This document shows positions 10,193 through 20,733 of a stretch of DNA of 64,000 nucleotides, piece after piece; the stretch's first letter is position 1; every line of letters starts with the position of its first letter. This stretch comes from Actinomycetes bacterium (GTDB taxonomy: Bacteria > Actinomycetota > Actinomycetes > Actinomycetales > Microbacteriaceae). The notes below the pieces were generated by a model, which was given only the letters and a program-made list of their open reading frames with translations, was not told where the DNA came from and did no database searches. Location of the stretch: assembly GCA_023431405.1 (NCBI GenBank), contig JAEYVZ010000021.1, positions 15,640 to 79,639 of the forward strand, written 5' to 3'. The translations under genes were made by a program, and so were the position numbers.

Positions 10193-10241
10193 AGATGCAA
10201 CGGCCGGCGGCGCTCGAAAGTATCGGTTCGGCAACGCACGG

Positions 10242-11417
10242 TCACGAGACACGCTCCAGGTCGATCGAGAACCAGAACACGTTGTAGGGCCCCCACAGCG
10301 AAAGCGTGAAGTACAGCGTTCGCCCATCGTCGGAGGTGTAGCGCGCATCGAGGTACGGCGAATACAGGCCGGCGTAGTCCGATGACGACACCATCTCGAT
10401 CTGATCACCCCACGGGCCCCACGGGGTGAGCCCTTCGCGGATGTAGGCGTTGCCGGCATCCGAGTACGTCATCACCCACCGCTCCAGGTAGGTCGACCAC
10501 ATCACCGAGAGCTCGCCCACCGTGGGTCCGAGGATGAGCTCAGCGGCTTCAGGGCCGTCACCCCACTGCGGGCCGCCGTCGGCATCCACGCCCGTGAAGT
10601 ACTCGTAGGCGTCCGCGCTCTCGACGGCCTCCTCTGTCGCCTTCACGCGCATGAGCGCGACTCCACCCAGGCGGCCGGCCGGAATGCCCCAGAGGTACAC
10701 GTACTCGTCGCCGCCATCGACCGCTTTCGCTGTCGCGACCTGGATGAAGTTGGAGTCACCGTCCCACCGAGGCCCTTCGACGCTCTCCCACGTCTCCCCG
10801 CCGTCTTCCGACCGCACGAGGGCGGCGAAGTTGGCATCCCAGACACCCGGCTCGCCCCAGTGTCGCACCGACATGTAGTGAACGTAGAGCGTGTCCCCGA
10901 TGGCGAAGCCGTTGGTCGGGATCTTGGTGACTTCCCCGTTCCCGTCGTTCGGCGCATGATCTCCCTCGATCAGGGCCTGCGCCCAGCCGACGTCGTCGAG
11001 CGGCGCCCAGCCATCGAACGTGATCCCGTCGGAAGGCTCGTCGTCGGTCGTGTAGGCGGCGACGTTCGACCGCCAGATGCCGCCTTGCCCGCCGATGGAG
11101 TCGGGGTCTCGCTCGCCGAAGGTGTCGCCGAAGAGGAAGTATGTGCGGTCGTCGACGGTGACCATCGACCCGAGGTCGGTGCCGGCTACGGCGACGCCCT
11201 CGGTGTCATTGATCGCTCCGGGACCGGTGAGCTGCGCGATCTCCGTCAGCCCGCTCACGCCGCCGAGGATGAACGGCTCCCCTGCTGCGGCATCCGCGGC
11301 GGGAGCGCCGCTGCTCGAGCACCCGCCGATGGCCGCGATCATTGCGATCACCCCCAGCGCGACGGTCGCGCGAGCACCGCGCGCTCCTCTCCTGGCAGCC
11401 GAGTCGGCACGTCTCAT
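10242..11417 (-). CDS. DUF4185 (GH183-type) lipoprotein
   Basis: A 391-residue predicted lipoprotein: signal peptide with lipobox IGGC (Cys33), then one DUF4185 domain. Blocks shared with the secreted paralogue at 4796 are GTDLGSM, FGDTFGERD, YMSVRHWGEPGVW, SEDGGETW and, near the end, SLWGPYNVFWF. The family includes GH183 endo-D-arabinanases. It lacks the C-terminal binding module of its paralogue, so it may process chains at the cell surface next to the importer. The ATG at 11417 follows GGAAGCGG and gives a canonical signal peptide; longer in-frame extensions overlap the divergent gene and are rejected. A LacI-type operator lies 37 bp upstream. Confidence 0.88.
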   Translation of the reverse strand: MRRADSAARRGARGARATVALGVIAMIAAIGGCSSSGAPAADAAAGEPFILGGVSGLTEIAQLTGPGAINDTEGVAVAGTDLGSMVTVDDRTYFLFGDTFGERDPDSIGGQGGIWRSNVAAYTTDDEPSDGITFDGWAPLDDVGWAQALIEGDHAPNDGNGEVTKIPTNGFAIGDTLYVHYMSVRHWGEPGVWDANFAALVRSEDGGETWESVEGPRWDGDSNFIQVATAKAVDGGDEYVYLWGIPAGRLGGVALMRVKATEEAVESADAYEYFTGVDADGGPQWGDGPEAAELILGPTVGELSVMWSTYLERWVMTYSDAGNAYIREGLTPWGPWGDQIEMVSSSDYAGLYSPYLDARYTSDDGRTLYFTLSLWGPYNVFWFSIDLERVS

Positions 11418-11453
11418 TTCCGCTTCCCATCGTCGCGTGAGCCTGGCATATTT

Positions 11454-11465
11454 GAAATCGATTCC
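11454..11465. promoter_or_regulatory. LacI-type operator, copy 4 (divergent DUF4185/unknown gene)
   Basis: GAAATCGATTCC followed by AG, in the 165-bp region between the DUF4185 lipoprotein start (11417) and the GTG of the divergent unknown gene (11583). Its position close to the DUF4185 start suits direct repression of that promoter and possibly of both. Confidence 0.75.
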
Positions 11466-11582
11466 AGCAAAGAAGCGCGGCAGGCACAAGCCTCGATGAC
11501 GTAGTCGTCGCGCCAGAACGACGCGCAGTCCGACGCGCGCGCAGCCTCCGCCACAGACCCGCTCGACGAAGAGGAGACGACG

Positions 11583-12551
11583 GTGTCCACGCCCGCCACA
11601 CCCCCGACCGCCTACCCGCCCGTGAGCGAGGACGGGTGGCTCCGCCCGCAAGCCCAGCATCCCGCAGAGCCGCGGTGGGGCCACGCCCACGGTCTCCACA
11701 TCGGCATCGCCCCCACGCCCGGACCACGGGGGCTGCTGCGCGTGTACACGCCCTACCTGCAGCACCCGAGGGAGCGTCTGATCAACTTCATCGCCGTCGA
11801 GCCGGTGGACACGGCATCCGGCACCCGCGGGCTGTCGGAGATCGAGATGAGCGGTCTGGATGCCGGCGAGCGCGGCAAGCGGTTCTGGTCGGCAGACACC
11901 TTCGATGCCGCCGCCACACCCGCCGATCCCCTCGCGCCGGCTCGAGGCGTCGTCGACATCTTCGACGGCGTCGAGCGGCTCACCGTGTGGATCGGTGTCG
12001 AACGATTCGACAGCGGCGCCCACGTCGCGGTGCGCGTGCGCTTCCGCGCCGACCGTCCGCACGAAGTGGAGGTGGCTGGGTTCGCGCACGACGGTTCCGC
12101 CGCGCTCGATCACCTCATCCTGACGGCGACGATGGGCAACTGGGCGCGCCTGCGCCACCTGCAGCTGGCAGAACGGCTCGTGCACCCCGACGAGCTGTGG
12201 CCTGGGTTCGCGCGCACGGACTTCACCGAGCACGCCCGCTTCCCGCTGTCGGCGCTGGCGCGCGACGGTGCCGCGGCCGTCGTCACCGCCGTGGGCGACG
12301 AAACGGACCCGACGAGCGTCGTCTATTCCGACGACACGAACGCACACTGGCACTTCGAGGGGGTGAAGGCCGTACAAGGCTGGCGCACCGACGACCCCCA
12401 CCCCGAACTGGAGGTGCTCGTCAACGGGCGGTGGGCCTACTGGGCGAGCGCCTCACCGATCCCGGGAGGGGTGGCCTACGAGAACGTCGAGATGGTGGAG
12501 CCCTTCCGCCAGGGAGCAGCCTTTCGCTTCAGCGTCGAACCGCTCCCCTGA
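11583..12551 (+). CDS. Conserved-looking protein of unknown function in the sugar locus
   Basis: A 322-residue protein that I cannot assign to a named family. It has no signal peptide or membrane segment and looks beta-rich, with many Trp, Arg and His residues (RWGHAHGLHIGIAP, LTATMGNWARLR, HWHFEGVKAVQGW, NGRWAYWAS). The GTG at 11583 has GAGGAG about 8 bases upstream. It is divergent from the DUF4185 lipoprotein and shares the region containing operator copy 4, so it is probably induced by the same sugar. The His/Trp/Arg-rich make-up would suit carbohydrate binding or processing in the cytoplasm, but that is speculation. Its 3' end nearly abuts the convergent hspR gene. Confidence 0.85.
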   Translation: MSTPATPPTAYPPVSEDGWLRPQAQHPAEPRWGHAHGLHIGIAPTPGPRGLLRVYTPYLQHPRERLINFIAVEPVDTASGTRGLSEIEMSGLDAGERGKRFWSADTFDAAATPADPLAPARGVVDIFDGVERLTVWIGVERFDSGAHVAVRVRFRADRPHEVEVAGFAHDGSAALDHLILTATMGNWARLRHLQLAERLVHPDELWPGFARTDFTEHARFPLSALARDGAAAVVTAVGDETDPTSVVYSDDTNAHWHFEGVKAVQGWRTDDPHPELEVLVNGRWAYWASASPIPGGVAYENVEMVEPFRQGAAFRFSVEPLP

Positions 12552-12575
12552 GAGCCACCGCAGCAGCCAGGCGGC

Positions 12576-13025
12576 CTACTGCTCGCCGTTCGACGTCTCG
12601 CCCCGCTCGGGCGGCCGCCACACGACGACCTCCGTCGCCCGGCGGAGGCGCGTGCCGTGGCGGAGCGTCACGACCGAGCCCGTGGCACCCGCGGCGAACA
12701 CGCGGCCGCCGCGGCGCTGCTCGATCTCCTCGCGCAGACGCTGCTCGAGGTCGCCCACCTGACGCTGCAGGCCACGCACCTGGTTCTCCAGCTCGATGAT
12801 GCGCGAGATCGCCGGGAGGCTGATGCCCTCCGCCGACAGCGCCGCGACCTCGCGCAGCTGCTTCACATGGCGGAGCGAGTAACGCCGCGAACCTCCTTGC
12901 GTGCGCCCGGGCACCACGAGGCCCAAACGGTCGTACTGACGAAGCGTCTGCGGGTGCATGCCCGCGAGTTCCGCGGCGACGGCGATCGCGAAGATCGGCG
13001 TCTCCTCGTCGACGTCGTCAGTCAC
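12576..13025 (-). CDS. hspR: MerR-family heat-shock repressor HspR
   Basis: A 149-residue MerR-type repressor of the dnaK operon. The winged HTH is at residues about 12-60 (GMHPQTLRQYDRLGLV, then GGSRRYS), followed by a coiled-coil (ISRIIELENQVRGLQRQV) for dimerisation and a basic tail. Fourth gene of dnaK-grpE-dnaJ-hspR, 3 bp after dnaJ. In Streptomyces and mycobacteria HspR binds HAIR repeats with DnaK as co-repressor; a HAIR-like repeat lies upstream of dnaK at 16630-16650, so the operon is probably autoregulated. Confidence 0.93.
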   Translation of the reverse strand: MTDDVDEETPIFAIAVAAELAGMHPQTLRQYDRLGLVVPGRTQGGSRRYSLRHVKQLREVAALSAEGISLPAISRIIELENQVRGLQRQVGDLEQRLREEIEQRRGGRVFAAGATGSVVTLRHGTRLRRATEVVVWRPPERGETSNGEQ

Positions 13026-13028
13026 GGC

Positions 13029-14012
13029 TCACTCCCGCGCCTTGCTCATGAGCTCGGCGCGCGGGTTCTCCTTCGGCTCCAGCTCGTGGAAGCGCTCGAG
13101 AGCCTCACGGGCGCGCTCGTCGAGGTGCGTCGGCACGGCCACCTGCACCTCGGCGAGCAGGTCGCCGGTGCCCTTGGAGGATGCCACGCCGCGGCCCTTC
13201 ACCCGCAGCACGCGCCCCGAGGGGGTGCCGGGGGCGACGCGCAGCTTGACGGGGTCGCCGCCGAGCGTCGGCACTTCGATCGTGGCGCCCAGCGCCGCTT
13301 CGGTGAACGTGACCGGCACGGTCACGCGCAGGTTCAGTCCATCGCGCGTGAACACCGGGTGCGGTCGCACCGAGACGGAGACGACGATGTCGCCCGGTTC
13401 GCCGCCGTCGGGCGACGGGCGGCCGCGGCCGCGCAGCCGGATCTTCTGCCCGTCGGCGACACCGGCGGGGATCTTCACCTTGAACGGCTTGCCGTCTTCA
13501 CCCTTGAGCGTGATCGTCTCGCCTTTGACGGCGGTCTGGAAGTCGAGCGTCGTGCGAGCCGTGACGTCGGAGCCGCGCTGCGGTCCGCCGAACCCTCGGA
13601 AGCCGCCCGTCGACTGACCGAAGCGGCCGGAGCCGAAGCGGCCCCCGGCCTGCTCGCCGAACATGGCGAACAGGTCGTCGAAGTCGGGTTGGGCTCCCCC
13701 GCCGCGTCCGCCGAAGCGGCTGAAGACGTCTTCGAAGCCGCCGCCGGCGCCCGGCGCCTGGAAACGGGCGCTGCCCGACCCCATGGCACGGATCTGGTCG
13801 TACTCCTGACGCTGCTCCTTGTCGCTGAGAACCGAGTACGCCTCGCTGATCTCCTTGAACTTCGCCTCGGCCTGAGGGTCACCCTGCGTCGAATCGGGGT
13901 GGTAGGTGCGCGCCAGCTTGCGGTACGCCTTCTTCAGCTCGGCATCCGTGACGTCTTTGGAGACGCCCAGGACCTTGTAGAAGTCCTTCTCGAACCAGTC
14001 CTGACTGGCCAT
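13029..14012 (-). CDS. dnaJ: DnaJ-type co-chaperone without zinc finger
   Basis: A 327-residue J-domain co-chaperone that stimulates DnaK ATPase. The J domain is at residues 8-70 with the essential HPD at 38-40. A Gly/Phe-rich linker follows (GGFEDVFSRFGGRGGG, then more Gly-Phe repeats to about 145), then the two-lobed C-terminal substrate-binding domain. The CxxCxGxG zinc-finger repeats of type I DnaJ are absent, making it a type II (CbpA-like) protein despite its place in the dnaK operon. It is 14 bp downstream of grpE. Confidence 0.93.
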   Translation of the reverse strand: MASQDWFEKDFYKVLGVSKDVTDAELKKAYRKLARTYHPDSTQGDPQAEAKFKEISEAYSVLSDKEQRQEYDQIRAMGSGSARFQAPGAGGGFEDVFSRFGGRGGGAQPDFDDLFAMFGEQAGGRFGSGRFGQSTGGFRGFGGPQRGSDVTARTTLDFQTAVKGETITLKGEDGKPFKVKIPAGVADGQKIRLRGRGRPSPDGGEPGDIVVSVSVRPHPVFTRDGLNLRVTVPVTFTEAALGATIEVPTLGGDPVKLRVAPGTPSGRVLRVKGRGVASSKGTGDLLAEVQVAVPTHLDERAREALERFHELEPKENPRAELMSKARE

Positions 14013-14026
14013 AACCCTCCCCTCGG

Positions 14027-14644
14027 TTACTCAGCGGGCACGGCGACGACGACCTTCGCCGGGCGAAGCTCGCTCGACCCCAGGCGGTAGCCGATCTCGA
14101 CGACCTCGAGGATCGTGGGCACCTCGGTGCCCGGAGTCGGCGCCTGGAAGATCGCCTCGTGCTGCTGCGGGTCGAACGTCTCCCCGGGGGCGCCGTAGCG
14201 CTCGACACCCAGCCGGGCCACGACCGCACGGAGCTTGTCGGCGATGACGGCCAGCGCGGTGCCCTCTGCGAGGTCGCCGTGCTTCTCGGCCCGGTCGAGG
14301 TCGTCGAGGACGGGCAGCAGGCCCTTCGCGACAGACCCCTTGGCTCGGTCGATCTCGGCCTCGCGCTGCTCCTCCGTGCGCCGGCGGTAGTTGGCGTACT
14401 CGGCCTGCACCCGCTTGAGGTCGATCAGCAGATCGTGCTCCTGCGCGGGAGCCTCGGCCACCGCCGCCTCATCGGTCTGCACGGCGCCGAGGATGTCATC
14501 GACCGTCAGGTCGGCGGCATCCTGCTCGCCCTGCGCGCCACCACGGTCCTCCTGCGGGTCGGGGTCGGAGACCTGCGCCTCCGACCCCTCCTCGCCGAGG
14601 ACCTCGTCGCCGTCTTCCGGCTGTTCGAAGTCCTTGTTCGCCAT
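14027..14644 (-). CDS. grpE: Nucleotide exchange factor GrpE
   Basis: A 205-residue GrpE, which releases ADP from DnaK. After an acidic, low-complexity N-terminus (about 70 residues) comes the long helix with ANYRRRTEEQREAEIDRAKG and the C-terminal beta domain (GAPGETFDPQQHEAIF, then VEIGYRLGSSELRPAKVVVA). It lies 3 bp after dnaK. Confidence 0.95.
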   Translation of the reverse strand: MANKDFEQPEDGDEVLGEEGSEAQVSDPDPQEDRGGAQGEQDAADLTVDDILGAVQTDEAAVAEAPAQEHDLLIDLKRVQAEYANYRRRTEEQREAEIDRAKGSVAKGLLPVLDDLDRAEKHGDLAEGTALAVIADKLRAVVARLGVERYGAPGETFDPQQHEAIFQAPTPGTEVPTILEVVEIGYRLGSSELRPAKVVVAVPAE

Positions 14645-14647
14645 GTC

Positions 14648-16516
<1,869 letters not shown>

Positions 16517-16629
16517 GAGTGTTTCCTTTCGTGGAACGGAATACGAGAAACCTGTGGACATTGAGCCGATGTGGCTCAACTTCGATCCGCACTCCACGAT
16601 AGCCCCGGCGCCTCCGGGTGTCAAACCAA

Positions 16630-16650
16630 CTTGATACGCCTCATGTCAAG
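16630..16650. promoter_or_regulatory. HAIR-like HspR operator
   Basis: CTTGATA-N7-TGTCAAG, close to the HspR-associated inverted repeat consensus (CTTGAGT-N7-ACTCAAG): same arm length and same 7-base spacer, with six of seven arm positions complementary. It lies 114 bp upstream of dnaK. On the dnaK strand the right arm contains TTGACA, so the operator may overlap a -35 element. Confidence 0.72.
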
Positions 16651-16688
16651 TTTGCACGCGAGCCGCGAGCGAGCGGCGCTGAGCCCCG

Positions 16689-17606
16689 CTAACCCTTGAC
16701 GCCGGTGGAGGCGATGCCCTGCACGAACACCCGCTGGGTCAGCAGGAAGACCAGGAGGGTCGGGATCGAGGCGATCAGCGTCCCTGCGAGCACCACGTTC
16801 CGGTAGTCGAAGCTCATCGTGTACGCCATGAGGCGATTGACGGTGAGCACCACCGGATAGAGCTCCTCCGACTTCAGCAGCGACACGGGCCACAGGAAGT
16901 TGTTCCACGCATAGACGAACATGAACACGCCGAGCGTCACGAGAGCCGGCTTGATGAGCGGCACCACGAACTGCACCACGATGCGCACCTCGCCGGCACC
17001 ATCCATCCGCGCCGCCTCGATGAGCTCATCGGGCACGCCCATGATGAACTGGCGCATCAGGAAGATGCCGAAGGCGTTGGCCAGCCACGGCAGCATCACC
17101 CCGAGGTGCGTATCGGCGAGGCCCATCGAGCTGACCATCGAGTACAGCGGGACGAGGGTCACCACCGGCGGCAGGAACATGGTGGCGATGATCGACCAGA
17201 AGAGCGCATCGCGCCCCCTGAACGAGTGCTTGGCGAACACGTAGCCCGCGAACACGCTCGTCACGAGCACCGACAGGGTGCTCCCGCCCGCGATGATGAT
17301 GCTGTTCAGCAGCGACTGCCCGAACGGCGCCTCCGTGAGCGCGACCCCCACCTGCGACAGCGTCGGGTCGGCGGGGAACCACGTCGGCGGGATCTGCGAG
17401 AACTCCTGGGGCGTCTTGAACGACGAGATCACCAGCCAGTAGAGCGGGAACAACGGCACGAGGACGACGACGGCCAGGGCGACGTAGAGCACGACGCGCT
17501 GGGTGACGGCACGGGCCGACGGGCGGCGGGCCGGCATGGCGGGACCGCGGCGTCGAAGCTCCGGGCGACGGCCCTGCGGGCGGAGGAGAGTCTCGGTGGC
17601 GGTCAT
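16689..17606 (-). CDS. Carbohydrate ABC transporter permease (MalG type), amino-sugar locus
   Basis: A 305-residue CUT1 permease with a basic N-terminal tail, about six membrane spans and the EAA loop EAARMDGAGEVRIV. Last gene of the operon GNAT, PIG-L, binding protein, permease, permease. Its start overlaps the stop of the upstream permease by 4 bases, indicating translational coupling. No ATPase is present in the locus. Substrate inferred from MurQ and the BadF-type kinase next door: a MurNAc- or GlcNAc-containing sugar. Confidence 0.92.
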   Translation of the reverse strand: MTATETLLRPQGRRPELRRRGPAMPARRPSARAVTQRVVLYVALAVVVLVPLFPLYWLVISSFKTPQEFSQIPPTWFPADPTLSQVGVALTEAPFGQSLLNSIIIAGGSTLSVLVTSVFAGYVFAKHSFRGRDALFWSIIATMFLPPVVTLVPLYSMVSSMGLADTHLGVMLPWLANAFGIFLMRQFIMGVPDELIEAARMDGAGEVRIVVQFVVPLIKPALVTLGVFMFVYAWNNFLWPVSLLKSEELYPVVLTVNRLMAYTMSFDYRNVVLAGTLIASIPTLLVFLLTQRVFVQGIASTGVKG

Positions 17607-18547
17607 TTCTTCCTCCGGGTGACGATCACGACGACCGCGCCGACGAGCACGACGATCATCAGCAGCGACACCGACAGCGCGGCGGCGTCGCCGGCCTTGT
17701 TGTACTCGAACGCGGCGCGCTGGATCTCATACGAGAGCACGTTGGTCGCGTTGGCCGGTCCGCCACGGGTCAGGAGATAGATCGGGTCGAAGACCTGGAT
17801 GGAGTTGACGATCGTCATCAGCACGACGAACAGCAGCGTCGGCCTCAGCAGCGGGATCGTCACCGACACGGTCTGGCGGAAGATGCCGGCCCCGTCGATC
17901 TTGGCGGCCTCGTACAGCTCCTCCGGGATCTGGGTGAGACCGGCGGTGAGAAGGATGACGTAGTAGCCGAGCATCTGCCACACGTTGAAGATCACGACTG
18001 AGACCAGGGCCAGCTTGGGGTCGCTGAGCCACCCCGGTGCGGGCAGGCCCAGCGCGGTGAAGGCCGCGGAGAACGGCCCGTAGCCGGGCGCGTACAGGTT
18101 GCCCCACACGATCACCACGGCGATCGTCGGGATGACGTAGGTGGCGAACAGCGCCACCCGCACGACGCCGGCGCCGCGCAGCTTGGGGAAGTACAGCAGC
18201 ATCGCGACCAATGCCGCCAGCGGCACGGTGAACACGACCGACAGCACGACGTAGGCGATGGTGTTCCAGATGGCCTGCATCCGCGTCGTGTTGGCCAGGA
18301 GCGACTCGTAGTTGCGCAGGCCCACGTACTCCCAGTCGCCCAGCGGGCGGAACACCGACCAGTCGGTGAAGCTGATCACCACGGTGATCAGCAGCGGCAC
18401 GATCGTGAACGCGCCGATCACCAGCAGGGTGGGGCTGAGGAACAGACCCGACCAGAAGTGCTCGACCTTGCGGCGGTGAGCCAGGGTGCGCCGGGGGCGC
18501 GAGGGCTGTTCGCCCCGCGCGGGCGGACTGAGAGTGGCGGTGGCCAT
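17603..18547 (-). CDS. Carbohydrate ABC transporter permease (MalF type), amino-sugar locus
   Basis: A 314-residue CUT1 permease with about six membrane spans after a cytoplasmic N-terminus, and the EAA loop EAAKIDGAGIFRQTV. It pairs with the 16689-17606 permease, overlapping it by 4 bases. A 13-bp hairpin (18569-18606) separates it from the binding-protein gene. Confidence 0.92.
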   Translation of the reverse strand: MATATLSPPARGEQPSRPRRTLAHRRKVEHFWSGLFLSPTLLVIGAFTIVPLLITVVISFTDWSVFRPLGDWEYVGLRNYESLLANTTRMQAIWNTIAYVVLSVVFTVPLAALVAMLLYFPKLRGAGVVRVALFATYVIPTIAVVIVWGNLYAPGYGPFSAAFTALGLPAPGWLSDPKLALVSVVIFNVWQMLGYYVILLTAGLTQIPEELYEAAKIDGAGIFRQTVSVTIPLLRPTLLFVVLMTIVNSIQVFDPIYLLTRGGPANATNVLSYEIQRAAFEYNKAGDAAALSVSLLMIVVLVGAVVVIVTRRKK

Positions 18548-18568
18548 GAGTGGGGACCTCTGAGATGG

Positions 18569-18606
18569 CGGGAGGGGCGCGAGCCGGTGGCGACGCGCCC
18601 CTCCCG
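18569..18606 (-). terminator. Intercistronic hairpin between SBP and permease genes
   Basis: Perfect 13-bp inverted repeat (18569-18581 and 18594-18606, CGGGAGGGGCGCG and complement) with a 12-base loop, in the 71-bp gap between the binding-protein stop and the first permease start. Same placement as the hairpins at 8673 and 45179. Confidence 0.65.
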
Positions 18607-18618
18607 GGTCGGACTGGA

Positions 18619-19938
18619 TCAGCGAGCGGCTTCCAGCGCCGCGTTGACCGCGGCGTCGGCATCCTTCATCGCCGTGGCGGCATCCTTCTGACCGTTCAGC
18701 AGCGCCTCGAGCTCGGTCTGCAGCGCGGTGGTCGCCTCGGCGATGCCGTTGACGGTCGGGAAGGGGGTGGCCGCCGCCTGGGCGTCGACGTACGAGGCCA
18801 GGAACGGGGTGTCGAGCGCGGCCTTGTGCGCGTCGAGGTCGCTCGTGCGGCTGGGGAGGATGCCCATGCCCATGAGGATGTCACCCATGGCCGACGAGCC
18901 GTCGGCGCCGGAGTCGGGGCCGTTCAGGTACGTGAGGAAGTCCCACGCCGCCTTCTGCGTGGCCTCGTCGGCCTGGCTGCTGACGACGTTCGCCCACGTG
19001 TAGGAGATCGACGACGAGGTGTCGCCCGAGGGGCCGACCGGGATCGGAGCGCTCGCGACATCCGAGAACGCGTCGCCCATGGCCGACTCGAGCGTCGACT
19101 TCCACCAGTTCGCCATGACGATCATGCCCGTCTGCCCCTGCGAGAAGCTGTCGAGGTAGGGGCCGGTGGTGTTGGCATCCGCCGTGGAGAGCGAGATGTC
19201 GGTCAGGCCGCCCTTCACGAGCGACTCGTAGAACTCGGCGACCTCGAGGGCCTCCGGCGAGGTCAGGGCCGAGGCGCTGCCGTCTTCGGTGAGGAACGAG
19301 CCGCCGTTGGAGGCGAGGAACGAGAGGAACGGGTGGACGACGCCGTTGCCCCACGCGGTGATGAAGCCGAGGGGGTTCTTCACGCCCGCACCCTGGAGAG
19401 CCGTCGCGGCCGACGTCACCGATGCCCAGTCGGCGGGAGCTGCGCTCAGGCCCGCGCTCTCGAACAGGGCGGTGTTGTAGTTGAGCTGGTAGAGGGCGAC
19501 CTCGTTCGGGATGCCGTACACGGCACCCTCGTTCGATGCGGCCGAGGCGAAGCCCTCGGCGTAGTTGCCGGTGACCTCGGAGGCGATGGCGTCCGGTGCC
19601 GCGGCGATGACCCCGTCAGCGGCGAGCTGCGGGAGCCAGGCGGTGTAGATGTTGGTGATGGTCGGCCCGTCGGGACCGGTGCCCTGGGTGGCCAGGGTCG
19701 ACAGCAGCTGGTCGAACGGCACCGACTGGATCTTGATGGAGACGTCGGGGTTGTCGTCGCTGAACGCCTCGGCAGCCGCTTCCAGCTGCGAGGTCTGGTC
19801 GGGACCCCAGTGGGTGAGGTAGGTGACCGTCACGCCCTCGTCGGAGGGAGCGGTGTCGGTCGAGCCGGAGCAACCGGCGAGGGCGAGCGCGGCGACGATG
19901 CCGACGCCCGTTGCCGCGATGCGGGTGGAGCGGTTCAT
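18619..19938 (-). CDS. Sugar-binding lipoprotein of amino-sugar ABC importer
   Basis: A 439-residue family-1 solute-binding protein: signal peptide, lipobox LAGC (Cys23), then VTVTYLTHWGPDQTSQLEAA and the usual two-lobe fold. It is downstream of the PIG-L gene and upstream of two permeases. The neighbourhood (PIG-L deacetylase, RpiR, BadF-type kinase, MurQ) suggests it recognises cell-wall amino sugars such as MurNAc, GlcNAc or a disaccharide; the sequence alone does not prove that. Confidence 0.92.
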   Translation of the reverse strand: MNRSTRIAATGVGIVAALALAGCSGSTDTAPSDEGVTVTYLTHWGPDQTSQLEAAAEAFSDDNPDVSIKIQSVPFDQLLSTLATQGTGPDGPTITNIYTAWLPQLAADGVIAAAPDAIASEVTGNYAEGFASAASNEGAVYGIPNEVALYQLNYNTALFESAGLSAAPADWASVTSAATALQGAGVKNPLGFITAWGNGVVHPFLSFLASNGGSFLTEDGSASALTSPEALEVAEFYESLVKGGLTDISLSTADANTTGPYLDSFSQGQTGMIVMANWWKSTLESAMGDAFSDVASAPIPVGPSGDTSSSISYTWANVVSSQADEATQKAAWDFLTYLNGPDSGADGSSAMGDILMGMGILPSRTSDLDAHKAALDTPFLASYVDAQAAATPFPTVNGIAEATTALQTELEALLNGQKDAATAMKDADAAVNAALEAAR

Positions 19939-20026
19939 GGTGTGCCTTTCTTGATGCGGGTTCGGGTGCGATGCGGGAACGGTGAGACGATGATGCGCTT
20001 CTGGTGCAGCAGGAGCCGGAGCAGGA

Positions 20027-20719
20027 TCAGGGCCCGGCGAGGGCGAACTTCTCGGTGCCCGCGGAGCGCAGGGCGACGGCGCGGGGGGTGCCGGCGAGGC
20101 ATCCCTTCACCTGCATGAGCGCGGAGTAGTAGTCGATGAAGCGGAATCCGTAGGTCTCGCCGCGCGCGAACGCGTGCTCGCTGATGCCGGTGAGCCATCG
20201 CTCGAACGCCTCGTCGGGGATCTCGACATAGGTGTCGGCCTCGAAGCCCTCCATGTCCTCCCAGTTCTCGGCGTGGAGGATCGTGGGCACCGTGTGGCGC
20301 GGCGCGTCGACCTCCTCTCGCGGGATGGAGGCCAGGAACGCCCCGCGCAGCGCCGCCTGCGCCGCGCGCTCGTGATCGCGGTGCATGGATGACGTCCAGT
20401 GCGTGATGAGCACGTCGGGGGTGGTGTCGCGGATGATGGCCGAGATCTGCTCGGCGACCTCCTCGGTGTCGGGGAGGAAGCCGTCGGAGTAGTCGAGCAC
20501 GTGGAGTTCGGCGCCGATCGCGTCGGCGAAGTACCGGGCTTCGTGCAGCTTCTGCGGGCGGTACTCGCTGGGCGTGAGCCGCGGGTGGCCCCGCTCGCCG
20601 TAGGTGCAGTCGACGATGATGGCCCGGCCGCCTTCGAGGGCGACCTTGGCCAGCACCGGTCCGGCCATGAGTTCGGTGTCGCCGATGTGGCCGCCGACGG
20701 CGAGGACAGTCTTGGTCAT
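20027..20719 (-). CDS. PIG-L family deacetylase
   Basis: A 230-residue PIG-L/LmbE metal-dependent deacetylase. Members remove the N-acetyl group from GlcNAc-type substrates (GlcNAc-PI, GlcNAc-inositol, chitobiose). The first metal motif appears as GGHIGDTE (His11, Asp14) in place of the commoner AHPDDE, and the second as HRDH at 113-116. The ATG at 20719 starts the strand leading to that motif. It lies between the GNAT and binding-protein genes, so it may deacetylate the imported amino sugar in the cytoplasm. Confidence 0.87.
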   Translation of the reverse strand: MTKTVLAVGGHIGDTELMAGPVLAKVALEGGRAIIVDCTYGERGHPRLTPSEYRPQKLHEARYFADAIGAELHVLDYSDGFLPDTEEVAEQISAIIRDTTPDVLITHWTSSMHRDHERAAQAALRGAFLASIPREEVDAPRHTVPTILHAENWEDMEGFEADTYVEIPDEAFERWLTGISEHAFARGETYGFRFIDYYSALMQVKGCLAGTPRAVALRSAGTEKFALAGP

Positions 20720-20733
20720 CGGGTTGCTCTCCT

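Noticed and set aside
10242..12401. N-terminal extension of the DUF4185 lipoprotein to 12401
   Set aside because: It would bury the signal peptide and overlap the divergent unknown gene; the ATG at 11417 gives a correct lipobox.
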